Origin: Bradyrhizobium embrapense
GTDB taxonomy: Bacteria; Pseudomonadota; Alphaproteobacteria; Rhizobiales; Xanthobacteraceae
Reading direction: 5' to 3'
DNA: 64,000 nt
Assembly (NCBI RefSeq): GCF_001189235.2
Contig: NZ_LFIP02000003.1
Coordinates: 186,001 to 250,000, forward strand
Shown here: positions 52,152-59,882 of the stretch, in pieces
Numbering within the stretch: the first letter of the stretch is position 1
Layout: each line of letters begins with the position of its first letter
Position numbers and translations under genes: made by a program
Notes under the pieces: generated by a model
Told to the model about the DNA's origin: nothing
The model's database searches: none
Seen by the model: only the letters and a program-made list of their open reading frames with translations

Positions 52152-52670
52152 GGCGCGTCTGGTAACAGCTTAATGTTTATCGTTCTGCACGAGACGGCAG
52201 AGGCAAAAGGCTGCCTACGGGTACGTCGCCCGCTGCCGACTAGATTGTTCACTAGTGAACTTAACGATCGCCTTTGAGTGTGTGTCAGAGAAGACGATCC
52301 TCTCAAACCCGTGCTCCTGTCCTTCATTGTTCCCGGAACAGAACGCGCGCGACGGCGATTGGCTCCCTAGGGGAGGGAACTCTATTTCGACCATTCTTTC
52401 GGCTAGCGGCGGAACTTTTCTGGATCGTTGGGCCAGCCATTTGGCAGGCGGAAAGAAGGGGCGGCTGGAATTCGGAGGTGCTGATGAAATGGCACGGCCG
52501 GATCTTGTCGATGCGCAGGCTGGCCTGTCGCAATCCTGATGGGACATACAAAGCCGCAAACGACCTTGCACCGCAAACGAAATGACCGATCGGCCAAGTT
52601 GAACTCAGATCGCCATCGAGGTCCTGTTAATACGCCGTGCCGGCGCCTCAGTTTATGAGGCGCGTCGTCG
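52152..52670. other. Intergenic region with two dyads upstream of the kaiC-like gene
   Basis: This 519-base region lies left of the proline iminopeptidase 3' end and right of the kaiC-like start. It contains the perfect palindrome GTTCACTAGTGAAC (52247-52260), about 95 bases before the kaiC ATG, and the dyad TGTTCC-C-GGAACA (52328-52340). Either could be a regulator site. Base composition looks lower in GC than flanking genes by eye. No long ORF here has family features; a 33-codon candidate is listed separately. Confidence 0.5.
52484..52585 (+). CDS. Possible small protein, unverified
   Basis: A 33-codon ORF (MKWHGRILSMRRLACRNPDG, then TYKAANDLAPQTK) has a well-placed GGAGG six bases before its ATG, which is the only reason to list it. 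The peptide is basic, with one cysteine, and resembles no family I know. There is no promoter that I can recognise. It may be spurious; ribosome profiling or conservation would decide. Confidence 0.2.
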   Translation: MKWHGRILSMRRLACRNPDGTYKAANDLAPQTK

Positions 52671-53645
52671 TCAGCGTCTTACCGCCAGATCCGCGATCGC
52701 CTTCATCACGGCGTTGCGGATGCCGGGATCGTAGAGGATGTGGCCGGCGCCGTCGATGATGCGGACTTCGCTGCCGGGCCAGCGCGCGGCGAGCGCGTGC
52801 GAGGTGGCGGGCGGGCACAGCAGATCATAGCGGCCCTGCACCAGGATGCCGGGAATGCCGGCGAGTTTGCCGGCCTCCTCCATCAGTTGGTTCGGCCGCA
52901 TGAAGCAATCGTTGGCGAAGTAGTGCGCCTCCATGAACGGCGTCGAGGGCAGGGCGCCCGTCGTGTTCGAGAGGTTGAGCCGCGTCTGCTTTGGCGTGTG
53001 CTCCGATAGCGTGCGCTCGGTGTCGTGCCAGGCGCGCGCGGCCGGTGCATGTACGGCGGCGTCGGGATCGAGGATGCGGCGGTAATAGGCGGCGAGCGGC
53101 GCCGCACGTTCGGCCTCGGGCAGGACGTTGAGGAAGTCGTCGTAGAGGCCGGGATAGAAGCGCGGCAAAGCGCGCAGGAACACGTCCTCCAACTCCTCGG
53201 CTGTGCCGAGAAACGTCGCGCGCAGCACCAGGGCGCTGACCTTGTCAGGGTGAGCCTGTGCATAGGCCAGCGCCAGCGTCGCGCCCCAGGAGCCGCCGAC
53301 CACCATCCAGCGCGCGAAGCCGAAGCGCTCGCGGATCTTCTCCAGGTCGGCGATCAGATGCTGCGTCGTGTTGTGCTCGCGGCTGCCCTTCGGCCGGCTG
53401 CGGCCGCAGCCGCGCTGGTCGAACAGCACCGCGTGAAAGCGCTCGGGATCGAACAGCCGGCGATGATCCGGCTGGCAGCCGCTGCCGGGACCGCCATGCA
53501 GATAGACCGCGGGGATGCCGCCCTCGCGCCCGACGCTCTCGACGTGCAGGTTGTGGCCGTCGCCGACATCGAGCCATTCCGATGTCAGCGGCGCAAACGG
53601 ATCGGCGCGCCTGGCAGCCTTGCCGGCATCGGCGTCAGGCGCCAT
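52671..53645 (-). CDS. pip: Proline iminopeptidase (alpha/beta hydrolase)
   Basis: This 324-residue serine peptidase would remove N-terminal proline from peptides. Motifs are VYLHGGPGSGC (oxyanion turn, 48-58), DQRGCGRSRP, and the nucleophile S119 in GGSWGATLAL; QGRYDLLCPP and DGAGHILYDP carry the acid and histidine. There is no signal peptide. The ATG at 53645 lies inside the end of pqqE (11-base overlap), so the gene is the last of the pqq operon. I chose this start over an in-frame upstream one at 53813. A peptidase here could finish processing of the PqqA peptide, although that is inference. Confidence 0.88.
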   Translation of the reverse strand: MAPDADAGKAARRADPFAPLTSEWLDVGDGHNLHVESVGREGGIPAVYLHGGPGSGCQPDHRRLFDPERFHAVLFDQRGCGRSRPKGSREHNTTQHLIADLEKIRERFGFARWMVVGGSWGATLALAYAQAHPDKVSALVLRATFLGTAEELEDVFLRALPRFYPGLYDDFLNVLPEAERAAPLAAYYRRILDPDAAVHAPAARAWHDTERTLSEHTPKQTRLNLSNTTGALPSTPFMEAHYFANDCFMRPNQLMEEAGKLAGIPGILVQGRYDLLCPPATSHALAARWPGSEVRIIDGAGHILYDPGIRNAVMKAIADLAVRR

Positions 53646-54867
53646 TGGCGTCGTCCGGGCGTCTGGCCTGATGTTCGTCCGTCTCCAGCGTGCCGCCGGC
53701 GAAGTTGCGGTAGAGGAAACGGTTCTGCGTGCCGGCGGATTCCTGCTCGGCCTGCTTGAAGATCTCCTCGTGCCGCGGCGACAGCGCGCAGGCCGGGTCG
53801 GTGTTGCCGGCATCGCCGGTCAGCGCAAAGGCCTGGCAGCGGCAGCCGCCGTAGTCGACCTCGCGGAATTCGCAGGATTTGCACGGCTCCGGCATCCAGC
53901 CGGTGCCGCGATAGCGGTTGAAGGCCTCCGAGTTCTGCCAGATCCAGGCGATCGAATGGTTCGAGCGCACCGATTCGAATTCCAGCCCGGTGATGCTTTC
54001 GGCGGCGTGGCAGGGCAGCACCTTGCCGGCCGGCGAGATGTTGAAGAACTGGCGGCCCCAGCCGCCCATGCACTTCTTCGGCCGCAGCGCGTAGTAGTCC
54101 GGCACCACATAGTCGATCGCGAGCGTGCCCTTCAGGCGCACCTGTGCGTCCTCGACGATGCGGCTGGTTTCCTCGATCTGCGCGATGGTCGGCATCAGCG
54201 CGGCGCGGTTCTTCAGCGCCCACCCGTAATACTGCACGTTGGCGACTTCGAGCCGGTCGGCGTCGAGGTCGACCGCCATCTGGATGATGTCGGGCAGTTG
54301 ATGCAGGTTCTGCCGGTGCATCACCGCATTGACCGTCAGCGGCATGTCGAGCTCGCGGGTCCATTTCGCGACCTCGAGCTTCTTCTTGTGCGCGTCCTTC
54401 AGCCCTGCGACGCGGTCGGCGACGTTGGGCTCGTTGCCTTGAAAACTGATCTGCACATGGCTGAGGCCGGCATCGGCCAGCGCCGACAGCTTGTCTTTGG
54501 TCAGCAGCACCGCCGAGGTGATCAGGTTGGAATAGAGCCCGACATCGGATGCGTGCTGCACCAGCTCGACGATGTCCTTGCGCGCGGTCGGCTCGCCGCC
54601 GGAGAAATGAACCTGGAGCACGCCGAGCTCGGCGAGTTCGCTCAGCACCTTCTTCCATTCCTCGGTCGTGAGCTCGGTCGAGCCGCGGTCGAGCTCGACC
54701 GGGTTCGAGCAATAAGGGCATTGCAGCGGGCAGCGATGGGTGACCTCGAGCAGCACCGCGAGCGGGATGCCGTAGGTCTCGGCCGCGGAGCGGGCGCCTT
54801 CCAGCACCGCAAGCCCGTCGCGCGGGCCTTGCGAGGTCGTCTTGTTGCCGGCGAGCGTGTCAGTCAT
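53635..54867 (-). CDS. pqqE: PQQ biosynthesis radical SAM enzyme PqqE
   Basis: PqqE uses S-adenosylmethionine radicals to cross-link Glu16 and Tyr20 of PqqA, held by PqqD. The 410-residue protein has the cluster motif C46-x3-C50-x2-C53 (CPLQCPYC), the HFSGGEPTARKD block, and a SPASM domain with KKCMGGWG, CHAAESI and CKSCEFREVDYGGCRCQAF for auxiliary clusters. It carries about 35 residues before the radical domain, slightly longer than classic PqqE. Its ATG overlaps the pqqD stop as ATGA. All cluster cysteines expected are present. Confidence 0.96.
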   Translation of the reverse strand: MTDTLAGNKTTSQGPRDGLAVLEGARSAAETYGIPLAVLLEVTHRCPLQCPYCSNPVELDRGSTELTTEEWKKVLSELAELGVLQVHFSGGEPTARKDIVELVQHASDVGLYSNLITSAVLLTKDKLSALADAGLSHVQISFQGNEPNVADRVAGLKDAHKKKLEVAKWTRELDMPLTVNAVMHRQNLHQLPDIIQMAVDLDADRLEVANVQYYGWALKNRAALMPTIAQIEETSRIVEDAQVRLKGTLAIDYVVPDYYALRPKKCMGGWGRQFFNISPAGKVLPCHAAESITGLEFESVRSNHSIAWIWQNSEAFNRYRGTGWMPEPCKSCEFREVDYGGCRCQAFALTGDAGNTDPACALSPRHEEIFKQAEQESAGTQNRFLYRNFAGGTLETDEHQARRPDDANGA

Positions 54868-55172
54868 GCCGTGCTCTCGCGCGCTTCGGTGAGAAAGCCC
54901 TTGTCGGCCAGATCCTGCAGCATCGCGACCACGTCGGTTAAGATCGCCTCGCGTGGGGCTGCGTATTTTTCCGCGAGCTGGTCCACCATCTGGGCGACGC
55001 TGCGCACGCCGTCGCAGAGGTGCAAGACCTCGACCGCGATTTCGTCCGGCGCCAGCACGCGCTCCGGCGCCAGGATCACCCAGACCTGCCGCGTTTCGTC
55101 GAATTTCAGCTTGGCATGGCGCGGCAGTTTCGGCCGGCTGGTCTCGCTGACGCTGATGTTGCGGCTGGCCAT
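54864..55172 (-). CDS. pqqD: PQQ biosynthesis peptide chaperone PqqD
   Basis: PqqD binds the PqqA precursor peptide and presents it to PqqE. The 102-residue protein begins MASRNISVSETSRPKLPRHA and shows the family core KLKFDETRQVWVILAPERVL with EIAVEVLHLCDG, matching a RiPP recognition element fold. I chose the ATG at 55172 over an upstream in-frame ATG at 55250; the family starts there and the pqqC end is ten bases upstream. It is co-translated with pqqE. Confidence 0.94.
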   Translation of the reverse strand: MASRNISVSETSRPKLPRHAKLKFDETRQVWVILAPERVLAPDEIAVEVLHLCDGVRSVAQMVDQLAEKYAAPREAILTDVVAMLQDLADKGFLTEARESTA

Positions 55173-55182
55173 GACGGTGTCT

Positions 55183-55962
55183 CTAACTTGCCTGCGGCAC
55201 GAAGGCGCCGGGCGGAATGTGGTCGTCGACATAGGCGTGATACAGCGCATCGAGCTGCACCCACAGCACGTTGGTCTTGAAGATCAGCGCGTTGCACACC
55301 GCCTCGCGCTCCGCAGGCGTCCTGGCGTGCTGCTTGACGTAGTCGAGCGCGAAGCCGGCATCGCGCGGCGCCTGGGTCAGGCGGCGGCTGAAATAGCTCA
55401 TGATGTCGGGATTGACGAAGTCGTAGTGCTTCAGCATCCCCGAGATGCGCTCCTCGTGCAGGTTCGGCGCGAACAATTCGGTGAGCGAGGAGGCGATCGC
55501 TTCCAGCGGCGTGCGGTCGCGGCAGAAATGCACATAGGCTTCCACGGCAAAGCGCGTCGCCGGCAGGATGCCTTCGGTGGACTCGACATAGGCGGTGTCG
55601 AGGCCGAGCCCTTCGGTCAGCTTCAGCCAGCGCTCGATGCCGCCTTCGCTGCCGAGATCGCCGTCATGATCCTCAATGCGATGGCGCCACTCGACCCGCG
55701 TCATGCGGTCGCGAAAGCGTGTCATCACCATCGCGTCCTTCAGCGGGATCGTGCTCTGGTAATAATAGCGATTCAGCGCCCAGGCCTGGACCTGGCCCTT
55801 GTTGAGCTTGCCGCCATGCAGCAGGCGGTGGAACGGATGCAGGCTGTGATAGCGCGTCGCGCCGATCGTGCGCAGCGTCGCCTCCATCGCCTCGGCGCTG
55901 TCGAGCATGATGCCCTTGCCGATCGAGAGCGCGGTCATTCCAGAGGTGGGCACGGCGTTCAC
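55183..55962 (-). CDS. pqqC: Pyrroloquinoline-quinone synthase PqqC
   Basis: PqqC performs the last oxidation and ring closure of PQQ. The 259-residue protein contains the all-helical PqqC/TenA-like fold with YHSLHPFHRLLHGGKL, WALNRYYYQSTIPLKDA and EWRHRIEDHDGD, including conserved histidines of the active site. The start is taken as GTG 55962, which overlaps the pqqB TGA and has GGAG eight bases upstream; ATG 55938 (251 residues) is an alternative. The position between pqqB and pqqD is the standard order. Confidence 0.94.
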   Translation of the reverse strand: MNAVPTSGMTALSIGKGIMLDSAEAMEATLRTIGATRYHSLHPFHRLLHGGKLNKGQVQAWALNRYYYQSTIPLKDAMVMTRFRDRMTRVEWRHRIEDHDGDLGSEGGIERWLKLTEGLGLDTAYVESTEGILPATRFAVEAYVHFCRDRTPLEAIASSLTELFAPNLHEERISGMLKHYDFVNPDIMSYFSRRLTQAPRDAGFALDYVKQHARTPAEREAVCNALIFKTNVLWVQLDALYHAYVDDHIPPGAFVPQAS

Positions 55963-56888
55963 AGCACGATCTCCGTTCCGTCGGCGGGAATCTGCCAACC
56001 CGCCTGTTCGGCCGCCTTGCGTTCGGCCGACGTCCCAAGCAGTGCCGGGTTGGAGTTGTTGATATGCAAAAACACTTTTCGTCCGATGTCGAGCCCGGCG
56101 AGGCTCGCAATCGCGCCCTGATCGCCGGACATCGCGATATGTCCCATGCCCTGGCCGGTCTTGTTGCCAAGCCCTGCCGCGATCAGCTCGTCGTCGCGCC
56201 ACACCGTGCCGTCGAAGAACACCAGCGGGGCGCCCTTGAGCCGCGATTTCAAATCGTCGGTCACCCGGGCGCAGGCGGCCAGGAAGTAGAAATATTTGCC
56301 GCTCTGCTTGTCCGCAATACGCAGGCCGAGCGTATCGCCGACGCCGTCGGCGCCTGCCGGGTGCGCCTTGCCCTCGAGATACCAGGCGCCCTTGCCGGGA
56401 ACCTCGAACGGCAGCACCTCGAGCCCGGACGGCGATCCGTCGGGCAGTGCCGGCTCGAAGGCCTGGTCGACCGCGATCGGCCGGCGGGCGACGTTCTTCT
56501 CGCTCAGCACATTGAAGATGCTGTTGGAGCGCAGGATCGCCAGCACCCGTTCATGCGCGTAGATCGCAAACGGCGAGCCCTCGCGCATCGAGAGCAGCCC
56601 GGCGACGGCATCGATCTCGCCATTGGTGAGGATGACGCCCGCGATCGGGCTGTGGCGCAGCGCGCCGTGCTTCGGATGCAGCTGCGACGTCGCGATCAAT
56701 TGCTGACGGAGATCCGGGGAGGCGTTGACCAGGAACCAGTGCGCGCCATCGCTGCTGATCGCGATCGAGGCTTGCGTGCTCTGCAGTTCGGGATGCTCAC
56801 CTCGCGCCGCCCTGCAGACGGCACATCCGCAGTTCCACTGGGGAACGCCGCCACCCGCCGCGGCACCCAGGACGACGACACGAAGCAT
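55959..56888 (-). CDS. pqqB: PQQ biosynthesis protein PqqB
   Basis: PqqB is a metallo-beta-lactamase-fold protein that acts on an intermediate before PqqC, probably hydroxylating the tyrosine part. The 309-residue protein starts MLRVVVLGAAAGGGVPQWNC with CGCAVC zinc-binding cysteines, and has SPIAGVILTNGEIDAVAGLL (a modified metallo-beta-lactamase motif) and MGHIAMSGDQGAI. The ATG at 56888 has AGGGGA upstream; an in-frame ATG at 56960 lies in the leader and was rejected. It is separated from pqqA by 149 bases with a long stem structure. Confidence 0.94.
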   Translation of the reverse strand: MLRVVVLGAAAGGGVPQWNCGCAVCRAARGEHPELQSTQASIAISSDGAHWFLVNASPDLRQQLIATSQLHPKHGALRHSPIAGVILTNGEIDAVAGLLSMREGSPFAIYAHERVLAILRSNSIFNVLSEKNVARRPIAVDQAFEPALPDGSPSGLEVLPFEVPGKGAWYLEGKAHPAGADGVGDTLGLRIADKQSGKYFYFLAACARVTDDLKSRLKGAPLVFFDGTVWRDDELIAAGLGNKTGQGMGHIAMSGDQGAIASLAGLDIGRKVFLHINNSNPALLGTSAERKAAEQAGWQIPADGTEIVL

Positions 56889-57037
56889 GATCCGTCCCCT
56901 GGAGACGTTTGATAGGCTGGGCCCAGAAACGTTACGAGGTGGACCCCGGCTTAGGCACACACCCCCATGCTCGGGAGCGCGTCACGCCCGGATGTCCACC
57001 TGCGCTAAAACGCTAAACGTGTATAAGGCGCTGCCGC

Positions 57038-57118
57038 TTACTTGCGGGTGGCGCACATATACATGTTGATTTCCATGCCGACCGATACTTCGACGATCTT
57101 CGGTGCTTTCCAGGCCAT
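57038..57118 (-). CDS. pqqA: PQQ precursor peptide PqqA
   Basis: This 26-residue gene encodes MAWKAPKIVEVSVGMEINMY followed by MCATRK. The conserved Glu16 and Tyr20 (E-I-N-M-Y), which become the carbon skeleton of PQQ, are in the right spacing. AGGAG lies eight bases before the ATG at 57118. It is first in the pqqABCDE operon. The tail ends with a cysteine-containing MCATRK segment typical of rhizobial PqqA. Confidence 0.95.
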   Translation of the reverse strand: MAWKAPKIVEVSVGMEINMYMCATRK

Positions 57119-57443
57119 TTGGCTCTCCTTGTTGCAACCGGACGAACTTTCCGCCCTGCAGAGTAAACTACTGCGGTTCGAAAAGTTCGCCACTTAAATT
57201 TTTCGCAAGCTGCCCTGCTCGAGGGCATGCTGCACTGCGAAGGGTGAACTCCGGCCAGTCACAAATTTGTGCGCGCTTTTCCCGTCAAAACCCGGTGCCA
57301 TCAGACCTTTTTCCTGTTGTTCGCCACACGGCGAATGGTGATCTTGGACTAAGAGACGGAGGCCGTTCGATCCTCCGAAGGTCCTGATGACGATCCTGTG
57401 CTTCCCGGTGACGGGAAGCGACTAACCGAGCCGAGTTCAGCCG
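57119..57443. other. Divergent region: pqqA upstream and DUF6894 leader
   Basis: This 325-base gap holds the presumed pqqA promoter, which I could not identify with confidence. It contains a perfect 12-bp palindrome CACAAATTTGTG (57260-57271), a possible regulator site about 140 bases before pqqA. A hairpin at 57400-57419 (GCTTCCCG / CGGGAAGC, GTGA loop) lies 25 bases before the DUF6894 start. No other gene is seen. Confidence 0.5.
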
Positions 57444-57701
57444 ATGCCACGCTATTTCTTCAATACCCGTATCGGCGACGAGCTGATCTCCGATCCCGAC
57501 GGCGAGATCCTGCGCGACCCGGATCGTGCGTGGGAGATGGCCCGGGCGATGATTCGCGAACTGCTGAAGACCGAGGGCGCCGACGGCGCGTTGCTCGGCG
57601 CGGTCATCGAGGTCACCGACGACGAGGGCGAGATCGTGCTCGAATTTCCATTTACCGAGGCGATTCTCGATCGCCCGGACCGCTCGATGACAAGGCACTG
57701 A
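57444..57701 (+). CDS. DUF6894 family protein
   Basis: An 85-residue acidic protein starting MPRYFFNTRIGDELISDPDG with a central helix AWEMARAMIRELLKT and an acidic strand EVTDDEGEIVLEFPF. This is the DUF6894 pattern (MPRYFF..., D..G.E..D), small proteins very common in Bradyrhizobium in many copies, with no known function. It stands alone between the pqq operon and the sugar dehydrogenase. A leader hairpin at 57400-57419 precedes it. Confidence 0.8.
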   Translation: MPRYFFNTRIGDELISDPDGEILRDPDRAWEMARAMIRELLKTEGADGALLGAVIEVTDDEGEIVLEFPFTEAILDRPDRSMTRH

Positions 57702-57868
57702 GACAGGCCGAAAGGGACGCGCGGCCACAACCATGCGTTGGCCGATCTCGGCATGTTTCCGATTGCAATTGTCCGGACAAATTCGCAAGACTATGAACGG
57801 AAAGCCGAACCGCGCCGCTCGACGTCAATGGCGCAATCAACAACGGCTTCCACCCAGGGGAGATCATC

Positions 57869-59125
57869 ATGAAAAAACAATCGTTCGTACCGCGCAGCCT
57901 GCTGCTCGCGGGCGTCATGCTCGGGGCGTTCACGCTCTCTGCTGCGGCGCAACAACCGGCGGCCGCGCCGGCCGCCCAGCCGCTGCCGCCGGGCTCGCCC
58001 CTGATCGGGCGTCCGGACAATGAAGCCGCCGCCAAGCTGGCGCCGGTGGCTCCCCCGCCGCTGCCCTCCGCGCCGGACAAGCTACCGCTCGCCAAGCTCA
58101 AGGTGCCGGCCGGCTTCAATGTCGAGGTCTATGCCGCCGGCATGGCCAATGCACGCTCGCTGGCGCTCGGCGACAAGGGCACCGTGTTCGTCGGCAGCCG
58201 GCTCGTCGACAAGGTCTATGCGATCGTCAACAAGGACGGCAAACGTTCGGTCAAGGTGATCGCCTCCGGCCTCTACCGCCCGAACGGCGTCGCCTTCAAG
58301 GACGGCACGCTCTACATCGCCGAGCTGTCGAAGATCTCCAAGATCGACAAGATCGAGGACAATCTCGACAACCCGCCGAAGCCCACCGTGATCTACGACA
58401 AGTTGCCGAAGGACGAGGCGCATGGCTGGAAGTTCATCGCCATCGGCCCCGACAACAAGCTCTATGTCCCGGTCGGCCAGCCCGGCAACAACGTGCTGCA
58501 TGATGCCGACCACGGCCAGATCCGCCGCATGAATCTCGACGGTTCCGGCGCCGAGGTCTACGCGCTCGGCGTCCGCAACTCGGTCGGCTTCGACTGGAAT
58601 CCCGAGACCAAGCAGATGTACTTCACCGACAACGGCCGCGACTGGCTGTCGGAGACGGTGCCGGAAGACGAGCTCAACCGCGTCACCAAGGCGGGCGAGG
58701 ATTTCGGCGCGCCGTACTGCTACCAGGGCAACATCATCGACCAGGAGCTCGGCTGGGGTAAGTCCTGCAAGGACTATACGCCGCCGGTCGGCCTGATGGG
58801 TCCGCATACCGCTTCGCTCGGCATGCGCTTCTACACCGGCAACATGTTCCCGAAGTCCTACAAGAACGCGATCTTCGTCGCGCGTCACGGCTCCTGGAAC
58901 AAGTCGCAGAAGCAGGGCGGCGATGTCGTCGTCGTCAAGCTGAACAAGGACGGCACCGTGAAGTCGGTCGAGCCGTTCATGACCGGCTTCCTCGAGGACA
59001 ACAAGTATGTCGGCCGTCCGGTCGACGTGATGCTGCTGAAGGACGGCTCGCTGCTGGTCTCCGACGACTGGAACGGCGCGGTCTATCGCGTCAGCTACGG
59101 CAAGCCGAAGGTCGCGAACCAGTAA
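57869..59125 (+). CDS. PQQ-dependent sugar dehydrogenase (sorbosone dehydrogenase type), exported
   Basis: The 418-residue protein has a signal peptide ([20 protein letters not shown]) and an Ala/Pro-rich spacer, then a six-bladed beta-propeller of the soluble glucose/L-sorbosone dehydrogenase family. Visible blocks are [61 protein letters not shown] and [16 protein letters not shown] bound in the periplasm would oxidise an aldose or similar sugar. GGGGAG lies upstream of the ATG. It lies about 750 bases from pqqA on the opposite strand and before a cytochrome c gene, its probable electron acceptor. The substrate is not determined. Confidence 0.88.
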   Translation: MKKQSFVPRSLLLAGVMLGAFTLSAAAQQPAAAPAAQPLPPGSPLIGRPDNEAAAKLAPVAPPPLPSAPDKLPLAKLKVPAGFNVEVYAAGMANARSLALGDKGTVFVGSRLVDKVYAIVNKDGKRSVKVIASGLYRPNGVAFKDGTLYIAELSKISKIDKIEDNLDNPPKPTVIYDKLPKDEAHGWKFIAIGPDNKLYVPVGQPGNNVLHDADHGQIRRMNLDGSGAEVYALGVRNSVGFDWNPETKQMYFTDNGRDWLSETVPEDELNRVTKAGEDFGAPYCYQGNIIDQELGWGKSCKDYTPPVGLMGPHTASLGMRFYTGNMFPKSYKNAIFVARHGSWNKSQKQGGDVVVVKLNKDGTVKSVEPFMTGFLEDNKYVGRPVDVMLLKDGSLLVSDDWNGAVYRVSYGKPKVANQ

Positions 59126-59136
59126 GTACCTATCGT

Positions 59137-59220
59137 CGTCATTGCGAGCGAAGCGAAGCAATCCATACCGCCACTTGCGGAACTATGGATTGCTTCGTCG
59201 CTTCGCTCCTCGCAATGACG
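59137..59220. repeat. Interspersed palindromic repeat (BIME-like), copy 1
   Basis: The 84-bp element runs CGTCATTGCGAGCGAAGCGA ... CTTCGCTCCTCGCAATGACG and folds into a near-perfect hairpin with arms of about 30 bases (small 3- and 2-base differences). It lies between the sugar dehydrogenase stop and the cytochrome c start. A copy with the same arms and another loop lies at 62023-62106. This type is abundant in Bradyrhizobium genomes. Confidence 0.85.
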
Positions 59221-59240
59221 CAACATGCCGGGAGCCGCCA

Positions 59241-59810
59241 ATGCACAAAACGATCGTCGCCACCCTGGCACTTGCCTTCATCGCATTCTCCGCAAATGCC
59301 GAGACCATCCAGGAGCGTGCGGTGGCGTGCTTTGCCTGCCATGGCGAGCATGGCACGTCCGAGACCGAGAACACGCCCTCGCTCGGCGGCCAGCAGGCGC
59401 CCTATGCGCTGATCCAGCTCTTCATGTTTCGCGAGAAGCTCAGGGTGTTTGAGCCGATGAACGAGATGGCCAAACCGATGACCGACGACGATCTGCGCGC
59501 CTTCTCCGATTTCATCGCCACCTTGCCGAAGCCTGCGCCGCCCGCGGATGCCGGCGATCCGGCACGGATGGCGCGCGGCCAGGCGCTGGCGCAGCAGAAC
59601 CGCTGCAACAGCTGCCACAACACCGATTTCTCGGGCAAGGACAACGTCCCGCGCATCGCCAACCAGCGCGAGGACTACCTCGCCAAGACGCTCGCCGAAT
59701 ACAAGGACAACAGCCGCCACGGCTACGACGCCACCATGGCTGACGTGATGCAGACGGTCACCAAGGAGCAGATCGGCGACCTTGCCTATTACATCGCGCA
59801 TGTCCGCTGA
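59241..59810 (+). CDS. Di-heme cytochrome c (c4-type), exported
   Basis: A 189-residue periplasmic cytochrome. A signal peptide ([20 protein letters not shown]) is followed by two heme sites: CFACH (30-34) and CNSCH (122-126), in two similar domains each with PSLGGQ- or IANQRE-type blocks and candidate axial methionines (M80, M166). This resembles c4-like electron carriers. The ATG at 59241 was chosen over an upstream in-frame start in the repeat, since the signal peptide begins there. It follows the PQQ sugar dehydrogenase and is the likely acceptor of its electrons. Confidence 0.9.
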   Translation: MHKTIVATLALAFIAFSANAETIQERAVACFACHGEHGTSETENTPSLGGQQAPYALIQLFMFREKLRVFEPMNEMAKPMTDDDLRAFSDFIATLPKPAPPADAGDPARMARGQALAQQNRCNSCHNTDFSGKDNVPRIANQREDYLAKTLAEYKDNSRHGYDATMADVMQTVTKEQIGDLAYYIAHVR

Positions 59811-59882
59811 AACATCGGGCGGCGGACCGCTGGCCTTGCTGTTCGTGTGGGGCTAAAACGCCTGCGTCATACGGAGTGTCTC

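Noticed and set aside
52309..52359. EcfG promoters from the GTTCC-C-GGAAC dyad upstream of kaiC
   Set aside because: Neither direction has a GTT at the right spacing.
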